Source: Hofstenia miamia
Lineage: Eukaryota > Xenacoelomorpha > Acoela
Reading direction: 5' to 3'
Length of the DNA: 64,000 nt
Assembly: GCA_004352715.1 (NCBI GenBank)
Contig: SCFE01000036.1
Span: forward strand, 576,218 to 640,217
Each line of letters begins with the position of its first letter. Position 1 is the first letter of the stretch. Both the position numbers and the translations under genes were made by a program. A model generated the notes under the pieces. That model was not told the origin of the DNA. It saw nothing but the letters and a program-made list of their open reading frames with translations, and did not search any database. Of this stretch, positions 1 to 10,481 are shown one piece after another.

Positions 1-743
1 NNNNNNNNNNNNNNNNNNNNNNNNNNNNNNNNNNNNNNNNNNNNNNNNNNNNNNNNNNNNNNNNNNNNNNNNNNNNNNNNNNNNNNNNNNNNNNNNNNNN
101 NNNNNNNNNNNNNNNNNNNNNNNNNNNNNNNNNNNNNNNNNNNNNNNNNNNNNNNNNNNNNNNNNNNNNNNNNNNNNNNNNNNNNNNNNNNNNNNNNNNN
201 NNNNNNNNNNNNNNNNNNNNNNNNNNNNNNNNNNNNNNNNNNNNNNNNNNNNNNNNNNNNNNNNNNNNNNNNNNNNNNNNNNNNNNNNNNNNNNNNNNNN
301 NNNNNNNNNNNNNNNNNNNNNNNNNNNNNNNNNNNNNNNNNNNNNNNNNNNNNNNNNNNNNNNNNNNNNNNNNNNNNNNNNNNNNNNNNNNNNNNNNNNN
401 NNNNNNNNNNNNNNNNNNNNNNNNNNNNNNNNNNNNNNNNNNNNNNNNNNNNNNNNNNNNNNNNNNNNNNNNNNNNNNNNNNNNNNNNNNNNNNNNNNNN
501 NNNNNNNNNNNNNNNNNNNNNNNNNNNNNNNNNNNNNNNNNNNNNNNNNNNNNNNNNNNNNNNNNNNNNNNNNNNNNNNNNNNNNNNNNNNNNNNNNNNN
601 NNNNNNNNNNNNNNNNNNNNNNNNNNNNNNNNNNNNNNNNNNNNNNNNNNNNNNNNNNNNNNNNNNNNNNNNNNNNNNNNNNNNNNNNNNNNNNNNNNNN
701 NNNNNNNNNNNNNNNNNNNNNNNNNNNNNNNNNNNNNNNNNNN
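1..743. other. assembly gap
   Basis: Run of N reaching the window edge; it hides whatever lies downstream of the minus-strand pol fragment of element A. Confidence 0.99.
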
Positions 744-953
744 GTCGATCCTGTTCTCTAATCTCTCTGCTTGTTCTAAATAAGTTTGGTTAACTAGGTA
801 GCTACAAAGGCTCCAGTATATTAAATAAGTTAATAAACCACGCATTTACAGTAAAGGAGAGAAATTGGAAAAATGTCAACCTCGCATTGTGTTTAACCTA
901 AGAAAAGTAACAGTTTTCTCTAAGTATGGCCATCACAGCGAGTTGGCATGATT
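744..953. other. unassigned sequence
   Basis: About 210 bases between the gap and the truncated integrase of element A. I see no match to the LTR or pol families of this window and no coding potential. The integrase similarity stops abruptly near 954, so this may be flanking DNA or another broken repeat. Confidence 0.5.
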
Positions 954-2453
954 CTACAATTTGATCATTTCAATGACCTCTCTCCATCTGCTTCCTCCTA
1001 TCCTTGTCGTAACTACTCTGATCAGCTTGATTAATGTTTGATTGAGGCACTCCACTGCTCCATTGGCCTGCAGATGATACACAGTTGTTTGTTCACTTGC
1101 GATTTCCAGTAACTTCGCCATTTCTTGAAAGACTCCACTTTCAAATTGGGGCCCCTTATCTGTTATGATCGTTTCCATTGGCCCTAATCACAGTATCCAT
1201 TCTTTTAAGACTAATTCCGCTGTGGTTTCTGCCATTGTGTTCCTCATTGGGACCATTCTCGCATATTTGGTAAAATTGTCCACCATTACTAGTACATATT
1301 GGTAGCCTTCTGCATCTTTTGATAGCATCTCTAGATCTATGTGGACTATTTCATTTGGTTGTGTCACAATGATCTTTTCTAATGGCGCTCTTTGTGTCAG
1401 GAAGTGTTGTTTGTTATTGAGGAGGCATGTCATGCATTTATTAATGATATCCTCAATTACCTTCCTTACTGCTGTTGTTATGAATCTTGCATTAAATGTT
1501 TTCTCCCTCTGTGTCATTCCCAAGTGACCTTTCTCATGTATTTTTCGTATTAGTTCTCTCTTAAAGTAATCAGGAATTGCGATTTGATTGTTGCCAGCTT
1601 CAACATATAGTAGTCTGTTCCTGTTAGTCTTCCATTTGTAATGTTGGTAATAGCTTGCTGTTATCTTGGATAGCGTTGTCCACAGTTCCTTAATCTTCTT
1701 TATGATTTTGCCAAGGATTATGTCATCTCTTTGTTTGTCTATTATTTCCTGTTCAGATATCTCTTCTCTCATAATTATTGGTAGTACTGCTTGGCCCTTT
1801 TTGTCCACGTTTATCTCAGGTAGTCCTTCGTACTCAGTGTGTGGTAGGAATTGAAATTGTTTCTTCTCTCCATCTATTTTTGCTGCATCTCTCTGGTATT
1901 CTGGCAATGACGTCCAGAAATCCGCGTTGTTGTGCAATGTGCCTTTTCTGTGTTTGATTGTAAATGTGAACTCATTTAAGTACTCAATCCACCGGGATAC
2001 TATTCCGGACTTATCTCCTGAGAACTTCTTTAGCCAAGCCAATCCACTGTTATCTGTTTGTACTTGAAATTCTCTGCCAATGAGGAAGTGTCGGAATTTT
2101 TTAATACTTTTGATCAACGCTAGCATTTCCACCTTGGTGGAGATGTAGTTCTCTTCACTTGCCCTCAGTTTGCGACTAAAAAATTGGATGGGTACCTCCT
2201 TTCCGTTCTTGATTTGTCCCAGAGTTGCTCCAATTGCCACCTTACTTGCGTCGCAATCCAGTATGAATTTTTCATTGTATTCAGGTGTGTTAAGGGAGGG
2301 TAGCTTTGCTAGTTCTTCTTTGATGTTTTCTAGTTCCTCTTGCTCCTCCCAAGTCCATACAAATGGCACCAATTTCCTCATCAGTTTGGTCATCTTGGCT
2401 GTTTTCCCAGCTGTATTTGGAATAAAAGTTCCATAATAGTTGAAGAATCCCAT
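954..2453 (-). pseudogene. pol: Ty3/gypsy pol, RNase H and integrase part (element A)
   Basis: Reads on the minus strand in one frame, broken by a TGA near 1186. There the sister copies read CGA in the motif KEWILRFG, so this is an Arg-to-stop change. The four RNase H acidic positions are visible: LDCDAS, TKVEMLAL, QTDNSGL and NNADFW. The integrase zinc finger follows (IHEKGHLG with paired His; INKCMTC with paired Cys). The DDE core has the first Asp in VHIDLE, the second in ITDKGPQFES and the Glu in NGAVECLN. Integrase normally joins the LTR cDNA to host DNA, and RNase H removes the RNA template. The coding similarity ends just after the Glu motif, so the C-terminal GPY/F module, ORF3 and the 3' LTR are missing. 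The catalytic residues are intact, so decay is mostly by truncation and stop codons. Confidence 0.9.
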
Positions 2454-3117
2454 AATTCTTTGTATGTCTTTTTTATTGTTGGGCTTTTTTTTTTATCTTT
2501 CAGATCATCTCTCTAGCATTGTCCTTCATGCATATTCTCCCCTTCTCTATCGTCCTTCCGAGGAATACTATTTTCTCTTTTAGAATGTCGCACTTATTCC
2601 CATTGATACAGAGTCCTGCGTTTTCTAAGATCATTAGCGTTCTTTCCAGTTTCTCTAGGTGTTCTTGGACTGTGTTGCTTGTGACTATGATATCATCTAT
2701 ATAGGCGTCGACCCCTTCCTCCATTCTATGTGTCTTGTTTTTTAATACCTTCGTTATATATCTCTGAAAGGTTGCTGGTGCATTGCAGAGTCTGAACGCC
2801 ATATATATCCATTCATATAGCCCATATGGGGTTATAAATGAGGTCTTCTCAATGTTGCTCTCTTCCATCTTTACCTGCCAGTAGGCCTTACATAAATCCA
2901 ATGTTGTGAAATATTTGTGTTTACTGGCTTCATAGAGCATGTCCTCTATTCACAGTAGGGGTATGAGTCCTTTTTTGTTACCTCGTTCAGTTTGTGAAAG
3001 TCAATGCATAAATGATACTTGTTTCCCTGTTTTACAAACATGGTTAGTGCTGCATATGGGCTCTCAATTGGCTGAATGATTTTGTTGTCAATTAACTCCT
3101 CCAGTATGTGATTGTAC
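2454..3117 (-). pseudogene. pol: Ty3/gypsy reverse transcriptase part (element A)
   Basis: Minus-strand continuation of element A pol. From N to C terminus it shows the fingers motif CIDFHKLNEVTK, then LDLCKAYWQV, the substrate loop RLCNAPATFQRY, the catalytic box AYIDDIIV, and the thumb start VFLGRTIEKGR. Two frame breaks are seen: one near 2490, in a long T run (A run on the coding strand), a typical slippage indel, and one near 2945, just upstream of LYEASKHKYF. The reverse transcriptase would copy element RNA into cDNA in the virus-like particle. The YIDD catalytic aspartates are kept, but the frame is broken, so no full-length enzyme can be made. Confidence 0.9.
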
Positions 3118-3838
3118 TCATCCTTCAGCTGGTACCCTTCTGACTGGTAGCTTGATCAGTTTGTCTGTCATTGTGATGATCTTATATTTTTCACCCACTG
3201 CCTGTCCTACACTTATTTTTCCGTAGTTGAATATATGTTTGTGTCTTTCTAATAGTGTCCTCAGTTGTGTGATCTCCCATCCTTCTAGATGTTGATAGTC
3301 TTCGTCGTTTATTTCAGGTGTTCTGTATGTATCTTCCTCTTCTGCTTTCATCCCAATGCCCTTGAGTCGGCTTTTGGGAGTACTCACAACTTCAATGGTG
3401 TTCATCCACTCGCCCTTGAGTTGGCCATGTGGAGTACTATCCGCTTTTCTTTGCAAGACCTCGAATCAACCATGCAAATTACTCGCTCCATTGTCATCTC
3501 CAATTGCCTTCCAGATGAGTCTGATGTTGGTCTTTATGTATTTTCCGTATATTCTTATTTGAGATTTTTTCAGGTTGACATTCTGATTTGTAGTGTTCAG
3601 AATTAGTATTCTTCCCTTTCCATGTTTAATTGTGCAGACACTGGATGGCATCACTACTTGTTTGGTGTTGATGCCTTTATTATCATACAGCATTATGTCG
3701 GCTGTTATGGTATCTTCCATTTCAATTGTATGCATTTTCCACTGAATGTAATTGTTTTCTGCTTTTCCTGTTCTCTTCATTTTCTATCTCCTCCTCTTTT
3801 ACTTTTATAGTTCGATTAGCATAATTAATAATGCATCC
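3118..3838 (-). pseudogene. pol: protease tail and protease-RT linker of pol (element A)
   Basis: Minus-strand region between the protease and the RT fingers. It matches the B copy of pol: near 3835 it reads NGCIINYANRTIKVKEEE (end of the protease core), then a segment with QWKM, DNKGINTKQV, MPSSVC and KSQIRIYGKYIK, then a short duplicated motif (TPHGQLKGEW and TPKSRLKGIG), then HIFNYGKISVGQAVGEK leading into RT. A frame break lies near 3460. The N-terminal protease active site and all of gag are absent. Similarity stops at about 3838, where an LTR fragment in the opposite orientation begins, so this is a rearranged copy and not a normal 5' end. Confidence 0.8.
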
Positions 3839-4647
3839 ATTGTAAGAGTTTGATAAGGAATTTTATTTGGAATTCTTATTTTGATTCAATTTAATGGTTT
3901 GCTTATTTAATACAATGTCAAGCTAATTGAGAGTTGTTTAGTAGTGGTCTGGATACATCACAGGGAACGATTCTAGGGTCTCTGTGCCAGATCATGAAAG
4001 TGCACATATGTTAGGCATAGGGGTTTTTCTCTTGATTAGTTGACTAGCACTTCTCTACTGCATGTATTAAAATAATTAATCATCAACAAACAGTTGGAAG
4101 ACTGAAACCTAGGAATTATATTAATACTATTTTAGATCTAAATTCATGACCTATAATTGACCAATAAATGACCGTACATGTAGTAAACTATAAATGTAAG
4201 TTAGGAAGTTGTTCGGACTAGTTATATTTAAGAAAGCTGATATATTTTTAGTAATGGCTAAATGTAAGAATTAATGAACAACTAGTGACAAGTCAGGTTG
4301 CAAATAGATATAACACTTTCACAAAATAGAGTTTAAGTCGAGTCATGCTTGCCTTGAGTATGCACTGAGCTAAAGTAGGGTACACATAAACTGTATCAAT
4401 TGAGCTGAGATGTGGTGCTCAACCATCAGATGGAATAGTGGAACTGGATATGGAGATCCACTTTGGGCAGATGCCCATTAGGAGATCATTATGCTCTCTG
4501 CATGGCTTCCTCACCTAAATAGTGAACAGTTAATTCTAGGTTACATAAGTTAATGGAAACAACAAGTCAAGCAGTGTGCAATAACACGACAAAGGTTGTA
4601 CAGCAACAATAGATAAGCAGTGATAATGCCTGGTAGAGGATGTTACA
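3836..4647 (+). repeat. LTR fragment, C family, R-U5 part
   Basis: Plus-strand LTR piece matching 37821-38652 and ending in the conserved GAGGATGTTACA. The U3 part, with the TATA box seen in intact C LTRs, is missing. The fragment starts about 20 bases after where that TATA box would lie, close to the expected transcription start. That suggests a piece derived from the 5' end of element RNA, although a simple deletion at the same spot is possible. Its bases 3941-4358 are the left arm of an inverted repeat. Confidence 0.8.
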
Positions 4648-5061
4648 CTCAAGGCACGGCACAACTCGACTTAAACTCTATTTTGTGAAAGTGTTATATC
4701 TATTCACAACCTGACTTGTTACTAGTTGTTTGTTAATTATTACATGTAGCTATTACTGAAAATATATTGGCTTGCTTAAATATATTTAGTTTGAACAACT
4801 TCCTAACCTACATTTATAGTTTACTACATGTACAGTCACTTTATCAGTCAATTATGGGTCATCAATTTGTTCTAAAATAGTATTAATATATTTCCTAGGT
4901 TTTGGTCATCCAACTGTTTGTTGACAATTATTTTAATACATGCAGTAATGAAATGCTAGTTGGCTAATCAAGAGAAAACCACTATACCTAACCTATGTGC
5001 ACTTTTGTGATCTGGCACAGAGACCCTAGAATCATTCCCTGTGATGGATCCAGACCACTAC
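4648..5061 (-). repeat. inverted LTR fragment, C family
   Basis: Begins directly after the plus-strand LTR end and is the reverse complement of 3941-4358. For example, CTCAAGGCACGGCAC at its start pairs with the region ending CCTTGAG at 4358, and its end AGACCACTAC pairs with GTAGTGGTCT at 3941. The two arms of about 415 bases enclose a 289-base spacer that is the distal part of the plus LTR. Confidence 0.8.
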
Positions 5062-5349
5062 AGTTTTTATTAACATTAAACATGCACAAGAAAACAATTT
5101 TTGCTTAATCACATTATTTAAATGTAAAAATAACTTACCCCATGCTGGAGAAATTCAACCATCCTTAACTCAATCTCCATAAAAACTGAATATTGCCTTA
5201 CATTCTACAACTTTAAAAAAATAAAATCAATAGATTTATTTAATTAAAAACACAAATGTATAGAGTTTACACAAATGCTACAAACATCAAATCAAATACA
5301 TTTATATTTTCTGTCATTCTATGCAAATATCCAGTGTTATATACAGTCT
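5062..5349. other. unassigned AT-rich sequence
   Basis: No LTR, pol or capsid similarity that I can see. It lies between the inverted LTR and the stop codon of the first Polinton-type gene and may be its 3' flank. Confidence 0.4.
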
Positions 5350-6029
5350 TCAGGTCCCCATGAATTTTATTATTTGAACTTGCTTGCTACAAAACTTTAT
5401 GCTTATTCTATCAATGTATGATCTTGACACTGGCTTATACATTGGATTTTGCTTTTTGTGATGTATTATTGAAATTGTACTTGGTTTGGCAAATTGTGTT
5501 AGCACCAATGGGGATTTATCCAGTAGGGGTAAGCAAGTGCTACCAACAAATTTGGGTACTACAATATCAGTTTGTACGATTAAAATATGATTTCCACCAT
5601 ATATGTCAAGTTCATAGCTGGCATCAGTTGTTGTATTTGGTTAATTTTTCCATAAAATCCAAGCATTTTGCCAGCCTGGTCTAAATTTACCTCGTATTCT
5701 GACTTGTTTGTTATTTGTAACTGTCTACCAACCAATTTAAGTTGTATTGAAACACCTTTGGGTTTAAGAATGGAGTTTATATCTTTATACAAGTCCTCAA
5801 ACCTATGCACATGTTTGGAATAAAACTGCAAACGAATTTTAGTTCCATCTTTTTTCTTCAAAACCCACAACTGTGTCTTAAGATTAAGAAATTTTGATGG
5901 GTACCCAATATCAATAACTGCTATGTCATGTGCATTATTAATTGGTTCATTCAAATACATAGTAAATTCACCCAACCCCTACAGGCGGCACACCCCATCT
6001 TCTCCACATCTGTCAGATACTAGCATTGC
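5350..6029 (-). pseudogene. Polinton-type minor capsid-like gene, copy 1
   Basis: Minus-strand reading with the longest open stretch at 5580-5975 and its continuation, in another frame, down to a TGA at 5350. Landmarks in order are EFTMYLNEP, SKFLNLKTQLWVLKK, KMLGFYGKI, TDIVVPKFVGSTCLPLL, IIHHKKQNP and MYKPVSRSYIDRI. The block TDIV..P..VG....P.L followed by a C-terminal Y.P....YID.I region is what I recall from a family of uncharacterised proteins common in Polinton/Maverick elements of cnidarians and other invertebrates, and thought to be virion proteins. The capsid assignment is from memory, not from a search. It is paralogous to the gene at 6392-7082, in the same orientation. One frameshift near 5580 and further breaks toward the N terminus make it a pseudogene. 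Confidence 0.55.
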
Positions 6030-6391
6030 AAGAACCATTACTGGCATGTAAATCTATATGTTTCCCATCAATCAAGTGAATCCTCCATTTTAAAGCATGC
6101 ATATTTATTAAGTAAAAGCAAAAACTATTAAAGAATATGTTTAAAAATCAATAATTTTATCATTACCTCACAAAAGAAATCATTGTCATGTTGATAAAAC
6201 ACAAGTGTATTTTATAATGAGGCATGTGAAGTAATACAAATTAATGCTTTGCTAGTAAAATAAAAAAATGAACAATCAATTTATTATGCACTATTTACAA
6301 ATTACATCAATGAAAAAGTGATATGATTAAATTAACAATGCCACTAACTTTTTTCCATTTCTTCCCCATTTATTCACATATTGAGTGTGAT
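6030..6391. other. spacer between the duplicated Polinton-type genes
   Basis: AT-rich DNA with no open frame of note and no LTR similarity. It separates two same-strand paralogues. Confidence 0.5.
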
Positions 6392-7082
6392 CTACAATCG
6401 TCCTGTACCACCAAATCTCATCAGATAGCCTTGCTCAGTACAAAATTTCATTGTTATTCTATCAATATATGATTTTGAAACTGGTTTATACATCAGATTT
6501 TTTTTTGTGGTGTATAACGGGGATGGTATTCATTTTTTCTTTATGCATTAGCAATAGGGGACATTTATCCAACATGGGCAAATGAGTGCTACCAACATGT
6601 TGTGGTTCTACAATGTCTGTGTGTATCATTACAATATGATTTCTGCCAAAAATATCACTGTCATAATTGGCAGTTGTTACCATTTCTTGATATATCTTTC
6701 TATAAAAGCCTAGTAGATTTCCATCTTGGGCCAAGTCTATTTCATATAGTTAATCATTCTTCACCATTAATAAATTAGGAAATGTTCTAAATTTTAATGA
6801 AATACCATAGTGGTCTAACATGTAATTTATATATTCATAGAGTGAATGAATGCTATGCTTATGTCCTGAATAAATTTCCAATCAGGTTATGTTTTCATCT
6901 TTATCATTTAAAGTCCACATTTGGTGTTTAAGATTAAGAAATTTTGATAATGCAACCTCATATGCATTATATATTGGCTTGTCAAAATACATTGTAAATT
7001 CATTCAATCCATCTGGGTGACATACACCAGGCTTCCAACACTTTTCAGATAATAATGTTACAATAACCATTATGTATACCAT
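6392..7082 (-). pseudogene. Polinton-type minor capsid-like gene, copy 2
   Basis: Minus strand, from near the ATG at 7082 to a TAG at 6392. The landmarks parallel copy 1: LNEFTMYFDKPIYNA, SKFLNLKHQMW, NLLGFYRKIYQ, TDIVEPQHVGSTHLPML, VIHHKKKSDV, then MYKPVSKSYIDRITMKF near the end. Frame breaks lie near 6885 and 6735, and a T run near 6490 breaks the C-terminal part. The TDIVEPQ-VG core is closer to what I remember as the family consensus than in copy 1. The gene is probably a virion component of a Polinton/Maverick element; the exact role (penton or another minor capsid protein) is inferred. Together with copy 1 it shows a tandem duplication that predates the decay. Confidence 0.55.
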
Positions 7083-7723
7083 CCATCTATGAGTTTTTTA
7101 TCATCTGAGTGAACTTGTAATGTAATGTCTATGTATTTTATTAAAGTGTACATGCGTTTTTTTATCAAATACAAGTTTTAGATAATTTTATTAAGACCAT
7201 TATCACACAAAAAATCATTAATAAATGGTAAATTGGTAAGCACAAACACCTCTAGTATTTTATTAAAAACAAAAATGCACAAAACATACAGTAAGCACCA
7301 CATATCCTTATAATCTTGTTTTTCTATCACCCTCATAAATGTGAAATTCTGGATAGGCAGTGTGACAATAGCTTTCAATATCAGGATAATGTTTTAGGGA
7401 ACATGCAAGAGAATCTTTGAAAATTAAGTCACCATTGTGATCTTAGCTATCATGGTAAATTGTGTTTATTCTAAACAGTTTTGACCAATTCAAAAGTGAG
7501 TGTAGCCTCAAATTATCAATTCCAATCAATCCTCTGTGGGGGTTCATTTGCAAAACACTTTCAACACTGACATTGTGTATATCATATTTCTGTAATAGAT
7601 AGTTTGCAACATGTACAAACTTTAAATGCAGGGCTTTGGTAGAGTGAATATGACCTTCCACTGTATGAATTTCATCAAGTTTCAACATCTTTCTACAATA
7701 CAATGATTTACAAAACACATACC
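7083..7723 (-). pseudogene. unrecognised protein fragment of the Polinton block
   Basis: Minus strand; the best open stretch is 7443-7718 (91 codons), with a continuation in the same frame after a TAG near 7443. Visible text includes VEGHIHSTKALHLKFVHVAN, LLQKYDIHNVSVESVLQ, NPHRGLIGIDNLRLHSLL and FRINTIYHDS. I do not recognise it. It lies between the capsid-type gene at 7724-8224 and the duplicated genes below, all on the same strand, so it is probably another Polinton late gene. The ORF at 7178-7378 overlaps this block but reads in a less convincing, hydrophobic frame, and I do not call it. Confidence 0.4.
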
Positions 7724-8224
7724 TTATCCTTTTATATTTTTTCTCTGTTTATCAATATAGACTTTGGAATTGGTTTCCCCCAAAATGATAACTTCTATCA
7801 ATTTGGTTAGTGTGTTTTTAAAATCCAGTGTTAAACATATATTCACACTGCTCAATTCAGGATACAAAACCTTGTTGTTGGCCTCTGCAATGCTAGTCAG
7901 ATCAAAAACTATGATCACATGTTTGCTATTTTGCATGTAGGATATTCCACTGCCATCATTATTTATCCCCAGAGCTTTTATTGATGTGATAATAAGCCTG
8001 CACACAGGTGTCATCTCCAACTAACATTGGGGTGTATGCAATATTTGATCCCCCATGGGTTATAGTAACTTGACAGAGTCCTCTAAATTTATATGAAAAT
8101 GAATTTGTAAATATTGTGCCTTTAAACTAATGATTTGGAACAATTGCCAGGGCAATTCTTCTAACAGGTTCATTGGTATGTAGCAGGAGTTGACAATAGT
8201 GATTTTTTATTTGCCAAATGCACA
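7724..8224 (-). pseudogene. Polinton F54H12.2-like capsid-type gene, C-terminal part
   Basis: Minus-strand reading with a frameshift near 8020. Visible blocks are WQIKNHYCQLLLHTNEPVRR at the N side, then FTNSFSYKFRGL, YTPMLVGDD, HVIIVFDLTSIAEA, YPELSSVNICLTLDFK and EVIILGETNSKVYIDK at the end. The combination H.N.PVRR..., FDLTS..., YPEL and E.I.LGE is what I remember from proteins annotated as similar to C. elegans F54H12.2. These are common in Polinton/Maverick elements and are believed to be capsid proteins. The N-terminal part is absent because the retroelement H starts at 8225. Frame breaks show it is dead. Confidence 0.55.
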
Positions 8225-8689
8225 CTTTCTATGACAAAATTGTTTCTTCTTTCTGTCCATCTTTATTGCATCTCTCTGGTATGCAGGTAATGATGTCCAA
8301 AAGTCGGTGTTATTATGTAGGCTCCTTTTTGGTGTTTGATCTTAAATGTGAATTTGTTTAATTACTCAATCCACGTTGAAATGATCCATGATTTGTCTCC
8401 TGAGAATTTTCTTAGCCATGCCAGTCCATTCAGTCCACTATTATCAGTATGAACTCTGAATTCTCACCCAATTAAGAAGTCTCTAAATTTCTTAATACTA
8501 TTGATGAGTGTGACCATTTCCAATTTTGTTAAACAGCAGTTCTCCTCACTTGCCTTCAATTTTCAACTGAAGAATTGTATGGGCACTTCCATTCTTACCT
8601 GCCAGTATGCTTTACACAAGTCTATCAATGTGAAATATTTGTGTCTGCTTGCTTTGTAAAGCATATCTTCTATTCTTGGGAGAGGGTAT
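8225..8689 (-). pseudogene. pol: pol fragment of element H (RNase H fused to RT piece)
   Basis: Minus strand. The lower part encodes degraded RNase H (matches to the SGDKS..V..WIEYLN and LHNNTDFWTSLP region and to SEENC..TKLEM), and directly upstream is LIDLCKAYWQVRM of RT. The RT catalytic YIDD box and the thumb, which should lie between them, are gone, so an internal deletion of several hundred bases occurred near 8592. The RT frame stops at 8690 in a motif matching YPLPRIEDML, and resumes after the solo LTR at 9828. The 3' part of this element (integrase, 3' LTR) is missing at the junction with the Polinton block. Confidence 0.75.
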
Positions 8690-9827
8690 TGTAACATCCT
8701 GTACCAGGCTTTAACTTAATTCTATTAATTCCTTTTGAATGTAATTCTGTGTTAAGTGTGAGTAGGGATGTACTTTCATCAACTGCTTTACTCTAATAAC
8801 ACTTGTAGTTAACTTTAATTAACTCTGTGGTAATTGAACACTATTTAGGTGTGGATCAACAGTTGCAGTTTCCCTATTGACTGATCTTCCATGAGGCCTC
8901 TGGCTGACTCTGATCTCCAAATCTTCCAACACTTAGTTGTCTTTACTGCTGATGGAATGTCTCCAAATCTCAGCTCAATAAAGTAGCTTATGTGTTCCCT
9001 ATCCTAACTCAGTGCAACCCTCAAGGCTGGATGTAACTGACTTAAACTCAATTTGTAATATGTAATTTGTACTTGCAACCTGGCAGTGTCAAAAAAAGTG
9101 GCTTCAAATAATTTAAATAATTAAATAGATAATTACTTGCAGCTTCCTAACTTACATTTAATTAGTAATACATGCTTGGTCTCATTATTGGTCTATTTAT
9201 AGGTCTCCTGTTTAGTCTAGTTAATATAAAATATAATAACCTACAATTGGTTATCCAAACATTTATTTGAAGTTTCATTATTGCATACATGTTGTTGAAA
9301 GAATTGATAGCTAGCTAAACAGAGAAAAACTCCTAATCATATCCCTAACCTAAATGCAGTTTCATGGCTTGGGTCAAGAACCCTCAAATCACTCTCAATG
9401 TGTGCCCTCACCACTACTAATGCATTTACCATTTAGCTTGACATAATTTAATAATAAGCAAACCAGGTTAAATCTAAAGATAATATTTTCAAAGAATTTA
9501 CTTCAACAGTTCTCCAAATGCTTTTTCTCAATTTATAGTTTCAGATCAAAAAGTACCTGTTGATTTGAATTTTAAATTGCCTGCCAAGACTGCTAAAATT
9601 AATGGAAGCAATATCACCCCCTTCATTTTGCCAAATTGTTTCAACAAGTACTATTTGGTAATGTTCTTTCTTAGTTGCATTTTACAAAATTAATGATGCT
9701 AAACTTAAATTGATTTTAATTTACAATTAATACTAATTTAATCATAATTTGATTCAATGTTAATCTTCTTGATTGACTAATCTCTTTTTTGTTTTTTTTG
9801 CAGCATTGATTCTTGGATTATGCTACA
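8690..9827 (-). mobile_element. solo LTR (F family) with 4-bp target duplication
   Basis: On the plus strand it starts TGTAACATCCTGTACC and ends TTATGCTACA, so the element orientation is minus. The flanks are GTAT at 8686-8689 and GTAT at 9828-9831, a perfect 4-base target site duplication. It interrupts the RT of element H: the reading frame through the fingers domain continues on both sides. Length is 1,138 bases. No internal region remains, which is the normal outcome of LTR-LTR recombination. Confidence 0.9.
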
Positions 9828-10481
9828 GTATGAATACTTCTTCATCACTTCATTTAATTTTCAGAAGTCTATACACAATCAGAATTTGTTCCCCTGTTTT
9901 ACAAAAACTGTTGGTGCTCCATATGGACTTTCACTTGGTCAGATGATTTTATTGTCAATTAGTTCACTTAATATTTGATTGTGCTTTTCTTCTTGTGTTT
10001 CTCCAATAAGTTTTTCAGTTGCTTTCTTTGCTCTTGTCTACATGTTGGTGATCTTTGTCATTTATTTCCAGTGTTCTGTAGTTGTCTTCCTCTTCTGCTT
10101 TCATCCCTATGCCCCTGAATCAGCCTTGAGGACTACTTGCCACCTTGATGGCGTTTATCCACTCACCCTTGAATTAGCCATTTGGAATGCTTACTGCTTT
10201 CATTAGCTAGTCCTCAAATTGACCATGCAAATTACTTGCCCCATCATTATTTTCAATTGCTTTCCAGATTAATCTAATGTTTGATGAATTTTCCATATAT
10301 TTTCACATTTGATTTCTTCATGTTGACATTCCTGTTTGTTGTGTTCAGAATTTATATTTTCCCCTTTCCATTTTTGATGGCACACACACTAGATAGCATT
10401 GATACTCTTTTTGTATTGATTCCCTTGTTGTCATATAGCATGATATCCACTGTTATCTGGCTTTCTGTTCTTATCTTATAC
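9828..10481 (-). pseudogene. pol: pol fragment of element H (RT fingers and linker)
   Basis: Minus-strand remnants that line up with element B pol: matches to the KQGE..-LCIDF region near 9880, to the two short GRLKGEW / GRFKGIG-like motifs near 10140-10200, and to MPSS and NKGIN near 10400-10440. Numerous stops and indels make it older than B. It ends at the ATAC that was duplicated when element B inserted; the upstream protease continues at 26305. Confidence 0.75.

Noticed and set aside
4400-4640. Possible tRNA or small RNA gene in the fold-back loop.
   Set aside because: No cloverleaf or A/B box pattern; the sequence is simply the distal part of the C-family LTR.
5418-5684. Plus-strand ORF of 88 codons.
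   Set aside because: It is antisense to the C-terminal part of the minor capsid-like gene, where the minus strand shows family motifs.
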